DNA of 64,000 nt from Charina bottae (taxonomy: Eukaryota > Chordata > Lepidosauria > Squamata > Charinaidae). Below, in pieces: positions 1-9,839 of the stretch. Both the position numbers and the translations under genes were made by a program. A model generated the notes under the pieces. The model was given only the letters and a program-made list of their open reading frames with translations. It was not told the DNA's origin and ran no database searches. Each line of letters opens with the position of its first letter. Position 1 is the stretch's first letter. The DNA is taken from positions 8,071,001 to 8,135,000 of the forward strand of contig JALMGJ010000015.1 in assembly GCA_023362775.1 (NCBI GenBank). The letters run 5' to 3'.

Positions 1-129
1 TCAGGAGATTTTGTTTCAGAAAGGCATATGTATTTCTTAGAAATATGGTATTTTTGGCTCAGCAACAAAGGAGAGTCAGTATGGCTGTGTTTCTCACAAC
101 AATTTAACCAAGTTAGTAAACAAAACAAA

Positions 130-265
130 ATAAAAGCCTAGCAGCTGCAATCATGCAACTACTAAAATTGGTTACTTTTAACCTTGTTTAGCTTAGCATG
201 TGGCTTAGCATCAAATGTGAACCCAGCCTGTTTGATTAAGGTATGGTTTAATGCATTGCATGAAT
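130..265. repeat. Diverged interspersed repeat with AACCATGGTTT-like cores
   Basis: This stretch contains the phrases TTAGCATGTGGCTTAGCATC and GTGAACCCAGCCTG, which recur in altered form near 3860-4050, 5350-5540, 19590-19760, 44590-44720 and 62080-62270. The copies are heavily decayed and no ends are clear. I infer an old non-autonomous repeat family. The class is unknown. Confidence 0.4.
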
Positions 266-295
266 TCAGTAACCAGATTTAGATGATTTGAAGAC

Positions 296-347
296 AAACC
301 AGAGTCCCCTTCGGGGGAGATGGGGCGGTGATAGAAATCAAAAGAAT
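296..347 (+). repeat. L2-clade LINE 3'-terminal fragment
   Basis: The string AGAGTCCCCTTCGGGGGAGA followed by TGGGGCGGTGATA is the same 3' end that closes the larger L2 copies at 13.6-15.6 kb and 20.1-20.5 kb. Only the last ~50 bp are present, followed by an A-rich stretch, so this is a severely 5'-truncated insertion on the plus strand. Confidence 0.6.
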
Positions 348-474
348 AAAAATTATGCTACTGAAATAGTGTGTATTCTTCACACTTCTGAAATGTGATG
401 CTCTGCCTTCCATGATGTTAAAGGGTAGATAAATGAAAATTTATTAAATAATAAATAATAATAAATAATAAAAT

Positions 475-638
475 TTATTAACTGTGGGTAGCCAAGAAAA
501 CAAAACGATGGCTCATCGAACAAAACAACCCAGAGTTCTCACTCAAGGCACAAATGACCAGGAAAAAAATTATCCTACTTTGGACAGATTATGCGAAGAC
601 CCAATTCTCTGGTAAAGGCTGTAACTCTGGGAAAGGTA
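475..638 (+). pseudogene. RTE-like LINE C-terminal fragment, left half (split by a PLE)
   Basis: Translation in shifting frames gives parts of the C-terminal tail seen in RTE/Bov-B-type ORF2 proteins (phrases such as FSLKAQMTR and LSYFGH-like text). The reading continues on the other side of a PLE insertion at 1004-1148. Several frame breaks show it is dead. The last 13 bases (626-638) are duplicated at 1004-1016 and form the target-site duplication of the PLE. Confidence 0.65.
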
Positions 639-1003
639 TTCCTTCCTTGAATAGAGGTGGGGGCCTCAGGCACAATCTTTCTCCCATCTTTCTCCCAGCT
701 TTGTCTTCTGTGCCTAGGAAGATTAAGACCATTTCACAAGCTCAACAGCAGCATGGTGATCTTAACGATCCTCCTTTAGATTATAAAAGGACTTAAAATA
801 ACATCTCAATATAACCATGACCCCAGGTGTAAGGTCACACAGCTACCTAGAAACATATTTAGGATTCCCTTACCAACTTTGCTCAGACTGAAGAAGCTCC
901 TTGGATAAGGAGCGAAACGTTTCCACTGAGAAAATAGAAATCCAGTTGACATGATTCAAGCTACAGACAATTCCACCTGGATGACTGAGAACCTTCATAG
1001 ACA
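639..1003 (+). mobile_element. 5'-truncated Penelope-like element (family 1) with 13-bp TSD
   Basis: The first part encodes the PLE C-terminal tail in one frame (PSLNRGGGLRHNLSP and SSVPRKIKTISQAQQQ). The rest is the family-1 3' end: the GAAGAAGCTCCTTGGATAAG block, then AATCCAGTTGACATGATTC, ending in CTGAGAACCTTCATAGACA. TCTGGGAAAGGTA occurs exactly at 626-638 and 1004-1016, so this is a single insertion into the RTE-like LINE. The reverse transcriptase and the GIY-YIG core are missing through 5' truncation. Confidence 0.9.
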
Positions 1004-1148
1004 TCTGGGAAAGGTAAAAGGAAAGAGAAGAAGAGGAGGACCAGAAGCAAGATGGATAGACTCAGTTGCAGTGGCAATCAGTGCACTGTTGGGAGACTTG
1101 AAAGAACAGGTTAGAGACAGATCGACAAGCCTGAATGTTGTGCATTAA
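1004..1148 (+). pseudogene. RTE-like LINE C-terminal fragment, right half
   Basis: This continues the RTE-like tail with readable text GKVKGKRRRGGPEARWIDS and GDLKEQVRDRST, then a stop. The same layout (basic GKRRRGR motif, RW.DS, then an LRE/LKEQV..R segment) is found in the Bov-B copy at 44.8-45.1 kb, which supports assignment to the RTE group. It was joined to 475-638 before the PLE inserted. Confidence 0.65.
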
Positions 1149-1149
1149 T

Positions 1150-1660
1150 AGAAGATATTTTTCTGCCAAACTGGGGTAGGCAATCTAAAGGATGCTAAGC
1201 CAACAAGGACGTGGATCACTGAGCTGATTTCAGTTTCTGCTTCTCACGTTCAGCACTTGCCCTCTCTTCTGAGTCCAGAGCTGAGATATTTTATTTATAA
1301 ATCCTGGCCATAATTCCTAAAGAAAGCCTAAGGAGCAATTGGATAATCTGATATTCTTGCCATTCTCTGTTCTTTCGAATGCAGCAGTTACTTAAAACCA
1401 CAGAAATTTGAAACAAAATAAAACAACCTTCACAGTATCAAAATGTTACACAGTCAAAAAAAAACCCTAAGTTTCCTTTGCTGCAGAACTTCAAGAACGA
1501 CTTTCAGATTATATCACTCTGAGAGAAACCAAGAGAAAAGGAGAAAGAGAAGTATGTAATGATTTGCAAAATTTGGCAAACTGTGGTTACTGAACTATCA
1601 CTGTGCTTTAATTTGCATATTAAATCAGGAAATATGAATTAACCAACACTTCCCCTGCCC
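1150..1660. other. No feature recognised
   Basis: AT-rich unique-looking sequence. I see no ORF with recognisable homology, no terminal repeats and no tandem repeat. Confidence 0.5.
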
Positions 1661-1664
1661 TTGA

Positions 1665-1822
1665 GCTGAGCTTCACGCCTGGTGATTTCATGGGCTCCTT
1701 CATCATCGTTTTCTTGAAATTGATTTCCCACTGCCTTCTTCTGGGATATCTTTTCAAATTCCCAGCCTAACCTTCAGTCTTGGGAATTCTTTGTGGTTTC
1801 CCATCCAAGTTGAATCATCATA
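1665..1822 (-). repeat. 5S-rRNA-derived SINE, degenerate fragment
   Basis: The phrases GGTGATTTCATGGGCTCCTT, CTTCTTCTGGGATATCTTTT and TTTCCCATCCAAGT match in order the better-preserved copy at 42303-42530. The last phrase corresponds to the reverse complement of the 5S rRNA internal promoter region (ACTTGGATGGGAGACC-like). The 5S-derived head is mostly truncated here. Confidence 0.5.
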
Positions 1823-2131
1823 GTGAAGATCTCACTGAATCTTTATACAGCTGTATTGCCTATGTAATTGCTGAATTAATGAAATGTGAAGATAAATCAA
1901 ACACTTTGTTCCAGAGTAAGACAGTTTCTGGCTCCACTGGTTATGCCAAATGAAGGGTCTAAAATGTGGATATATTTTCATAATTCAGAACACTTAGCAG
2001 ATCACCAAAATGAGATCCCACCTAATACAAACCAATTGTCCCTTCCTTTACCTTAAAAAAAAGAGGCTTATTTGCTAACAGTTCCCTTCTCCCTTTTGGG
2101 CCATAAAGGCATCAGTTGTTTAAAGGATGCA

Positions 2132-2374
2132 AGGTAAAAAGGTAAAGGTAAAGGTTTTCCCCTGCACAGTCGTGTCCGACTCTAGGGGGCAGTGCTCATC
2201 TCCGTTTCTTAGCCGAAGAGCCAGCGCTGTCTGAAGACGCTTTCACGGTCATGTGGCTGGCATGATGCACGCGGAACGCTGTTACCTACCCACCGAAGTG
2301 GTACCTATTTATCTACTTGCATTTGCATGCTTTCGAATTGCTAGGTTGGCAAGAGCTGGGGCGAGTGCGGGAGG
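2132..2374 (-). repeat. Sauria-type SINE (Bov-B-like tail), 5'-truncated
   Basis: Read on the minus strand it ends in CGGACACGACTGTGCAGGGG followed by AAAACCTTTACCTTTACC, the tail typical of Sauria SINEs that use Bov-B machinery. The tRNA-like head present at 29338-29673 and 42545-42861 is missing. AGGATGCA flanks it at 2124-2131 and 2375-2382, a short target-site duplication. Confidence 0.85.
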
Positions 2375-2741
2375 AGGATGCACATTTACATCTTTCTTTA
2401 GATGTACATATTTCTAAGTGTATTTTCTTTTAAAAGCTATTGGCCATATCTAGAAGTCAGTTAAAGACTTAAAAAAAACATTTGTTTATGTGAGAGGGCG
2501 TGACTTTTGTTAGTTGATTAGATTTTTATGGTTTGGTATCTTGTATAAACACAAGTTGCTTGGTGAGTTCTGATATAGGGATCTAGCCAATAGAAAGTTG
2601 AGTTCTGAGCATCAGTTGAGGTGGGGCAGTATTTATCAAACCGGCAGATTCCCACTATGTCAGATTTCAGCTCCTATAATCCCTAACCCTGGAGGGAACC
2701 AAATTAGAAATGATGGGCCTAATAAATGAAAATCTAGTATT

Positions 2742-2875
2742 ATTTTCATTTATTTATTTATTTATTTATTATTCATATTTATACCCCACCTATCCTCTCC
2801 CTATCGGAGGACTCTAGGCGGCTTACAATATCACAAATCCAATTACTAACAATTCATATTTATTTTAACAATGTT
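2742..2875 (-). repeat. L2-like LINE 3' end with (TTTA)n tail
   Basis: TTTATACCCCACCTATCCTC, then CTAGGCGGCTTACAAT, preceded by a (TTTA)n run, is a diverged minus-strand copy of the L2 3' end seen at 13.6 kb. Only the terminal ~130 bp remain. Confidence 0.5.
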
Positions 2876-2884
2876 ACAACTGCG

Positions 2885-3084
2885 CACTTAGGAAAGGGGT
2901 AAGGGAACTGACTCTTGAAGTATTGGACTACATGTCCCAGCATACCTTGCTTCAGAGTCGGCTGCTGACATCCTGGATGTTGCTATTTTGGGATCCGTCG
3001 TCTCCGCTGTCCGTTTCCGCCGCCATTCGCAAGGTCTTCTTCACTCCGGAGGTGACCCCCACCAGGACGCCAGCAAATTGACCC
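2885..3084. other. GC-richer stretch of unknown origin
   Basis: A locally GC-rich 200-bp segment with several CpG dinucleotides (for example GGATCCGTCGTCTCCGCTGT) between two retroelement fragments. No ORF or terminal structure is visible. It could be a promoter-bearing retroelement end, but I cannot assign it. Confidence 0.25.
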
Positions 3085-3150
3085 ACGTGAAGTGGTACCC
3101 ATTTATCTACTTGCAATTAGCTTTTGAACTGCTGGGTTGGCAGAAGTTTA
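3085..3150 (-). repeat. Sauria-type SINE fragment
   Basis: GAAGTGGTACCCATTTATCT and GCTGGGTTGGCAGAAG match the body of the SINE copies at 2132-2374 and 29338-29673, on the minus strand. Both ends are missing. Confidence 0.55.
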
Positions 3151-3161
3151 CTTAAAAATCC

Positions 3162-3163
<2 letters not shown>

Positions 3164-3204
<41 letters not shown>

Positions 3205-3207
3205 TTT
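3164..3207. repeat. (TTTA)n microsatellite
   Basis: About eleven tandem TTTA units, possibly the tail of the adjoining retroelement debris. Confidence 0.9.
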
Positions 3208-3214
3208 GTAATAC

Positions 3215-3840
3215 TTAATTTGTCAAACATCCATATGGGATGCTAAGACACTTCGGGCCCTTTTGCAACCTAGAGATAACTTTCCCCTCTGAATATTCTA
3301 GAGTAGGTTAGGATGTATCACTTTGGGTTCTCAAGGTGTTTGGGCACTTAGGCAATTCAGCCCTGAAACAATCCCTGCTCCTGTTTTATCAGAGGCTTCT
3401 GAACATTGAATCCCACTTCAACTGTGGGAATTATGCTCAGCTTGACTCCATTTTCAAGCTTGTAGATGATGAAGGAAGATGGTTTTTGACCCCAAGTGAA
3501 AGCACATAGAGAGGATAGGAAGAATGTTCAGGTTTTGGAACTGAATAAGCAGAACACTATTGTTACTTCTGTGATAGGAGATGAAGCTACAGTGGCCTAC
3601 TTTTCTCTCCTGCTGTTACCAACACTTCAGGCTTGGAACCTTCTCCAAATTTACCTTGTCATGGACTGTAGCATTCTATAGTCACTTGGACTTCTCAGAT
3701 GGGATGGAAAACAAAACAAAACAAAACCAGGAAGCCATTGAAAGATGGACAGAATGACCAGTGCAAAATTCAGGAGAAGAAACTTTAGAAGAATCATGCT
3801 GCATTACATGAAAGGGACATCATGTTCATTTCCTTTTGAA
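3215..3840. other. No feature recognised
   Basis: Unique-looking sequence. A short open frame at 3496-3681 resembles no family I know and has no supporting context. Confidence 0.45.
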
Positions 3841-3859
3841 TTCTCCTGGATTCCCCAGC

Positions 3860-4055
3860 ATTCCTCAGCTATGTTCATACTAAATGCGAAGCCAAAAAGC
3901 TTATTTGCTTGTTTGTGGCTTAGCATTTGTTTTAGGAACCCAGCCAGTGTGGTTTGTAAAACCATGATTTACACTCTAATAGGTTGCATGGACCCAGCAT
4001 ATTAAGGTTGATTGAGTGAATCACAATTAAGCAAACCAGGACTAGCATGATGTGT
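3860..4055. repeat. Copy of the AACCATGGTTT-like interspersed family
   Basis: Contains GTTCATACTAAATGCGAAGC, TGTGGCTTAGCATTTGTTTT and AAACCATGATTTACACTC, each with near-matches in the other copies of this decayed family. No target-site duplication found. Confidence 0.4.
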
Positions 4056-4059
4056 GGTT

Positions 4060-5340
4060 TGAGCCATCTTTCTAAAGTAGAGAGCTCAACAATGAATGGT
4101 TGTGGAATGTCTTCTAAGTTTGTGCACTGTCCTAAGCCATGACTTATTTGGCTATTCTTAAATCAACTCTAATTAGTGTACAGTATAAACTGGGATCTAG
4201 TACTGAGAGAAGAAGATACATGTCTCTAGTTCTCATCTCTTCCTTATGCATAATTTTATACACTTTTGCTATGGTATTTCCTTCTTACTTGACTCCCCCC
4301 TGCCCCGAAGTAGCATTGTGTAGGTACATTTCAGAATGTTGCAATGGCTTACGTTGCATCTAGGATTGGTAATAGCTCAGCTAATGCCTTCCCTTGCTTG
4401 TCTCCTGCTTGCAAAAGCATCGTGCAGGAGATTGGCTCAGGATGAAAGCCCTCAGTTTCTCTCTCTCTCTCTCTCTCTCTGAATGTTGAGCTGAAAGCAT
4501 CACAATAAATGTGATGAGTTAAGAAACTCAAACGCTTTAGTCAGTCTGCCTGTGCTCAGTGTTCCAGGACATAAAAACCAATATTTTTTAGGGAGACTAA
4601 ATCTCCGAGCCAGTAGCATTCTAAAAAAATTCAATCTCTCATAAATGTTACCCTTCCTCTGAACTTCTTCATTTTCCATGCTGCATTCCACTTCTATGTC
4701 TATCCTTTGGAATAGGCAACAAAATTCCTTGCTGAAACAGGCCACCACTGGGCCTTGCCAGTTCTTGCAGTTCATAATCTGTGTATTATTAAAGTACTGG
4801 CCTCTGAATATTCCAGAGAAATACTGTTTGCTATTCAGTTACAATAGCTAACCGCAGCTAAAAATACTTCTATTCCATACAAAGCATTCCTATGAAGCAA
4901 TCAACTCTTTATCAATTCATCCAGTGAACCAATTCAGTTTTTTTCAGAAGTGGCCTCTTTTGCCATGGGCAAGACTGTGTCCTCGCATTCTGACTTGATC
5001 CCACTTAAGAAATGAATCTTTGAATGAGGATTTGCTCCAGTTAGGGATTATATTATTATTTATGATGGTTGTGATTATTGATGTTACTACTATGAACCAT
5101 ATCCCACACCTCATAGCCAAACCAAGCTGAATAATGAAGCATCTCAAAGAAATGATGCATTGTAAAATCAGTAACGATTTGCAAAGAAACTGAATAAGTT
5201 TCAACTCTTACCAAGCAGACATGAGAGAATGAGCATTTTTTTTCACAATAGGTATTCTTATTTTTCAAGAAAAAAAAATTGAACCAGGAGATTTATAGGA
5301 TTCCCAGCAATTTGCTGTAGATCCATATAAACAGATTTTG
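4060..5340. other. Mostly featureless; (CT)n at 4458-4480
   Basis: Apart from a short (CT)n run I recognise nothing. Short open frames on both strands have no domain-like content. Confidence 0.45.
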
Positions 5341-5344
5341 AACA

Positions 5345-5545
5345 AAGCTATGTTAAGCCTAGGTTCACATATTGTGCTATAAGAACAACATCAGCAAAAT
5401 CTTTGGGTTTGGTTTAGAAATACTGACATTGTGGTCTCAAACCATAATGCAGTGTTTAACATATGCAAACATGGGCAATTGTGGCAGATTGAACAAACCA
5501 TTATCAAACTGTGGCATAGCACAATGTTTATAGCCAAGTCAATCA
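5345..5545. repeat. Copy of the AACCATGGTTT-like interspersed family
   Basis: AGCCTAGGTTCACATATTGT, TCTCAAACCATAATGCAGTG and AAACTGTGGCATAGCACAAT are typical phrases of this degenerate family. The boundaries are approximate. Confidence 0.4.
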
Positions 5546-5726
5546 GATATTCCACAACTATTCACTGGTCCACTCTTCTTTGTTGAACATTGCTTTTAGA
5601 AAATCTGTCATACTGAGAGAACATTGATTCATTGATTGCAGTGCTTTACTCTGCAGTTGATAGTCAATCACATTATTATTAATAATTAGAATCAAATTTC
5701 TCATAATTGGAAATTGGAATATTAAA

Positions 5727-5877
5727 TCCTGTGAAGTCCTTGATGCTCTCTGAGCTTGGTTGTTTGCTTGCGAACACAAGTTCCTTTGTACAAAACCAAG
5801 GCTTCCAAGCAAGCAGCCAAGCTCAGAGAGCAGCACGGACTCCACAGTTCAACCCTGAGCCACATATATTCTCTTCC
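5727..5877. mobile_element. Palindromic Penelope-like unit (family 2) with 14-bp TSD
   Basis: The left arm reads inward from GAAGTCCTTGATGCTCTCTG and the right arm outward to AGAGAGCAGCACGGACTCCA. Each is the family-2 PLE 3' end (compare 25462-25624 and 56527-56917), placed head to head as an imperfect inverted repeat with arms of about 45 nt. ATTGGAATATTAAA flanks it exactly at 5713-5726 and 5878-5891. The unit therefore entered as one 151-bp insertion, not as two independent truncated copies. It contains no coding domain. Confidence 0.85.
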
Positions 5878-5891
5878 ATTGGAATATTAAA

Positions 5892-6924
5892 GCCTTTGCC
5901 ACTTGTGCAACAGATGGCGAACAAGCAAACAAGCAAACGAAAAAGATTGTCAGCCCGTAAATGTAAAACCTGGCTGCAAGGAAGCCCAAAAGCAGTTGCA
6001 AAACTGAGATTTGTCTCAATTAAATTTGATCGATGAAGAACATGTACTAGCAAACTAAACACCTGTCTGGAAAAGTTCTGGGAATGAACTGTCCAAAGCA
6101 CGAATATAAAACAAGCACTAACCTTCTTTCCTTAAAAAAGTGAACCTTTGACAAATACAATAAGACTGCTTATGCTATAAAAATCATAAAGGTACATACA
6201 ATAAAACTGAAAAGCAAAACCATGTCTCTCTCCATTAATGTCAATTACTGAGGACCCTCCAAATACCCTTACATCACCCCCTTCCTAAATGCCAAGAGGT
6301 TGGGGGGAACTTGGGGCAGGTGGTCATGGCACCATGATTGTGTGTGTGTGGGGGAGTGGGGCTGGTACTGAGAAGGCCTTCTTATTTATTAGCTTTATTT
6401 TATTTTTACCCCACTGCAATCTAACAGATTCTCAGCAGCTCCTGCCTCCTTGATCTCATGGGTTACCAGCAGCAGCCCATCCTGCTTACAGTATGTTTGC
6501 CATGCTGATTCCTCCTGGATCACACATAACTGGATGGTGTTATTATCTACGTTATTGCTGTTGCTTAAAAAAGGTTGAGAAGAAAAATTAGTAGGTCTAG
6601 GGCAAAATGGCTTATGCAGCTTTGCTTTCTCTTTTGTTACAATTCTGATGTGTTTCCAATGGCTCCTTCAAAATTTTAATTATTTTAAGGATTCTTAAAA
6701 CATATAACAGAGTTCAGCTAGCTATGATTGAAAAGACGGAAATCACGTTTTTGCAGAAGCTTCCTGAAAACCTGTAACAGAGACCCGTTGGGTGAGATGT
6801 TAAGCAAATTTCATAGCTAGTTTGGAGGTTGGGGGGTGATAACTGCAGGGTTATACAACTTCTTTCTAAGCTAAGTGACACTCCAAAAAGTAGGGAGTGA
6901 AATCAAGACTTACAATACCTTTGC
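5892..6924. other. No feature recognised
   Basis: Contains a short G/T-rich patch near 6340-6365 but no recognisable repeat or gene. Confidence 0.45.
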
Positions 6925-6931
6925 TATGATT

Positions 6932-7177
6932 TTGTTTTTATTTTTATTTATTTTTTCCCGTTCAGTTGTGTCTGATCCTCAGCAACTGCCTGGACAGGTC
7001 CCTGCAGGTTTCTTGGCAAGCTTTTTCAGAAGTGGTTTGACGTTGCCTGCTTCCTAGGGCTGGGAGAGAGGGACTGGCCCAGGGTCACCCAGCTGGCTTT
7101 CTGCCTAAGGTGGGACTAGAACTCAGACTCCTGGTTTCTAGCCAATTTCCATAACTACTAGACCAAACTGGTTCTCA
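6932..7177 (-). repeat. tRNA-derived SINE with Bov-B-like tail (second SINE family)
   Basis: On the minus strand it begins GAACCAGTTTGGTCTAGTAG (tRNA-like A-box area) with GAGTTCTAGTCCCACC as the B-box-like element. It runs through GCCAGCTGGGTGACCCTGGG and ends near ATCAGACACAACTGAACGG, similar to Bov-B 3' ends. TATGATT occurs at 6925-6931 and 7178-7184 as a short possible duplication. Other copies: 26000-27861 (split) and 39068-39285. Confidence 0.8.
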
Positions 7178-7277
7178 TATGATTCATTACACTGAATTAA
7201 AATTAAGTCTTGCTAACATGGTTACTCTTCAGTTATGTGTTTAACAATTTTTCTCTTCTGTCACCTTAACACTGCAG

Positions 7278-7537
7278 TGTTATGGAGCTGGGAGCTGAAG
7301 TGGGGAGAGCGCATTCCAGGCTGATAAATGCTCTCACAGCTTGCACAGCTTGGAAAGTGTGGGGGGGGGGGGTGAGGAAGAAAGTTAGGCTGGAACCTCC
7401 CTAGATTCCCAAGGGTATTTTTCCCTGTAGCTCAGTTTAGGAACCTTTAGTGTGGCAAGATTCTGTGCAAGGTAGAAACAATAAAGAACTAGAGTTGAAT
7501 TTCGGCTCAGCATTGTTTCTTCGCCTTTGACCCGACA
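7278..7537 (+). mobile_element. Solo LTR candidate, 260 bp, 4-bp TSD GCAG
   Basis: The block starts TGTTATGGAGC and ends GACCCGACA (TG...CA), with GCAG directly before (7274-7277) and after (7538-7541). AATAAA at about 7480 lies ~55 bp from the 3' edge, as expected for an R/U5 junction. Its 3' half resembles 9287-9559 (TGGCAAGATTCTGT, AATAAAGAACT). A 12-base G-run interrupts it near 7362. I infer an LTR retroelement. Gypsy-like versus retrovirus-like cannot be told. Confidence 0.55.
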
Positions 7538-7872
7538 GCAGTTTGGAAACAACTTTTGGAGATATTTCTGAAGACCCTAACTAAAGTTCTCAGGAGCCAT
7601 ATATGACCATGACCACAGGCAGTATAGCTTTGGATTAACCTGTTGTACTGTTTATCCCCTTGCAGTTGTAGGTATTCACCTTGCTTTGGAGACAAAGAAT
7701 GCTATATTAAGTGTCCCATTCCCTGCAATGACTGGACACAATGGGACTTTTTAAAACTTGTAAAGGGGTTAGGAGGGACTTCATTATCACCACATATTGT
7801 ACTCAAGCATAACACACACACCCCACTCTTTAAAAAAATTCCTTTCCATTTCAGTGGAAATTATCCCCAGAT

Positions 7873-9282
7873 TGTCCTGACCTGACTAAGACTCGAAGCA
7901 GGAAGGTGTGGAATATAGTCTTTTATTACAAATAAACACACAATATATCAATAAAATGACACAAGGTACTCACAGAACTTGGGTTGCCCGCGGTGAACAG
8001 TTCCCGCTTGGCGCGGACATGGGCAGCCACCATGTGGCTGCAATGCAAGGTTCCGGTGCCAGGCTTGGCGTGGCAGCGAGGCGAGGTTCTGCTGCGGTGC
8101 GTGGCTGGGCGGCAAGGTGAGGTTCCAGTATGAAGCTCGGCTGGGCGGCAAGGCAAGGCTCTGGCACGAGGCTCAGCTGAGTTGCAAGGCAAGGGTCTGG
8201 TGTAGAGGCAAGGCAAGGGTCGAGCGGGAATTTGTTAGAGTTCTTGTGTTGCCCTGGCGAATTATTCCTGTACAAAGCAAAAGCATTCTCATGGTGACGT
8301 GAATGCCAGGTGGCTGGATAACAGAGAAGCCTTGGCTTTGTTTACATCTTCATTAGATATGAAGCTAGAAGGTACCATTGTTATGGCTAGCAATGGATCT
8401 TCCCATGAAAGCGAAGCCTCCTGATATCCTTCTGTGGGAAGCCTTGCTCAAGCCCCCCCTGAGGAAGGAGGGGGGGAACTCAGTGCGTAGATGCAGCACT
8501 GCCAACCAATGCTGTGTGCTTTGAGGCCTAGTGTGTGTCACAGCTAACTTCCAGCCAATCAGAATGCTGGAAGAACTGAATATACAACCATGCAAAATGG
8601 TGTTCTAAGTCTTCTTGATTTCTAGTGTCTCTTAGCCATGTAGTTCTTCACGTGTTCACTTCCCGTGGACTGGGCAGAGTGAGCTATGCCTGGCTTTGGG
8701 TATAGGCCATGGCAGGAACTCTGGCCCTGGGATCGATACACGGAACTCTGCTTATAAGTTTGTTTTGTTTTTCCTTTTACAATGATGTATCCTGTATATT
8801 CATCTTTTTCATTGTTGCGATAATGTACTGTATCTGCATTATTGCCCTATGCTAAACAGTAAACACTGTTGGCCCTAACAAGCTGTATTCTTGTCTGTTT
8901 ATTCTCAAGCCTCAGTTTTTCCCCTTTAAGCCAGCATATATCCCATCAGAATTCTGGCATGGAGACAGGATCGCGTTTCACTCCGGGCTGCAGTAAGGTA
9001 CGTGAACAGTTGTCTCCGGCAGTTGGCACTGACTGCGTTCTCCTTTTTAACCTTTGAGTTTCCCGCCACTTGTGGGCGGGAGCCAATTGCGCCTTCCATT
9101 GCTCGGATCACCTTTCCCATCTCCTTTCTCATGTGCTGATAGGCAGAGGTGATTCTTCTTCTGGGCTGCCTCCAATCAGCTGCTCCGGATCCAATTCAAA
9201 TTTCGCGCCATCCCAATTCTTTCCCGCTTCTATTGTTACCGGACCTTCCTCTTCCGAATCGGACTCAGCCTCCATCCTGACA
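7873..9282 (-). mobile_element. Possible LTR-type insertion, TG...CA ends, 5-bp TSD CAGAT
   Basis: Plus-strand edges are TGTCCTGACC and CATCCTGACA. CAGAT lies immediately outside both (7868-7872, 9283-9287). On the minus strand an AATAAAAGACTATATTCC phrase lies ~50 bp before the end, like an LTR polyadenylation site. Inside are a ~35-bp degenerate minisatellite (8030-8230) and an acidic open frame starting MEAESDSEEEGPV at the 5' end. No gag, protease or RT is visible. The chance of a spurious 5-bp match is not negligible. Confidence 0.3.
8030..8230. repeat. GC-rich degenerate minisatellite, ~35-bp period
   Basis: Units of the type GGCAAGGCAAGGCTCTGGCA and GGCAAGGTGAGGTTCCAGTA repeat about six times. 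On the minus strand the units translate as variants of EPCLAAQPS. The divergence between units is high, so the array is old. Confidence 0.65.
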
Positions 9283-9286
9283 CAGA

Positions 9287-9559
9287 TGTGGTGGATTTTA
9301 GTAATGTTGCTGGTTCTCAGGAAGGAGGGAGCACATTCCAAGAAGGAGGACAAGATAAGAGGAAACACAGTCCAGGAAGCGATTGTGGAAAAACTAAGAG
9401 GTTCAGAATAGCCCCGTCCTAGAGCCTTTCCAGGTTATTCCCCCTTAGATTAGGTAGAGTTGCTTTAGTCTGGCAAGATTCTGTCTATACGGTGTGAGCA
9501 AATAAAGAACTGAAGTTTGACTGGATTGATTATTCGTCTTTCTTGGGCTGGGCCTGACA
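9287..9559 (+). mobile_element. LTR-like block related to 7278-7537
   Basis: It aligns with the 7278-7537 LTR: GGGAGCACATTCCA versus GAGAGCGCATTCCA, TAGTCTGGCAAGATTCTGT versus TAGTGTGGCAAGATTCTGT, then AATAAAGAACT and a CCTGACA end versus CCCGACA. No matching flanks were found, so it may be truncated or part of an older, disrupted element. Confidence 0.45.
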
Positions 9560-9839
9560 CCAAGAGCATCCAACACCTGTCATGATAGAATTTTTTTTTT
9601 TCTCAGAGCATACTGTTGTTTGCGATTCAGGGAATTTAAACATGGCTGACACATTTAGGAAAGCCTGGATGACAGATAATGAAACCTGCTAGGTACTGAT
9701 TGAGACATTGTTCTAGTTACTGGGGAAGAACATCAAACATGTAGATTTGGAAATGATGACATGGCCAGATTGAAGTTGTAGGTAAATTGGGTGCTGAAAG
9801 TCCCAGCATTGAAAGCCCCAAAGTTCTGTGTTTTAGAAA

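Noticed and set aside
8379..8586. Possible small LTR (TGTTATGG...TATACA) with ACCAT on both sides
   Set aside because: No polyadenylation signal, no related copy in the window, and a 5-bp match is weak support by itself.
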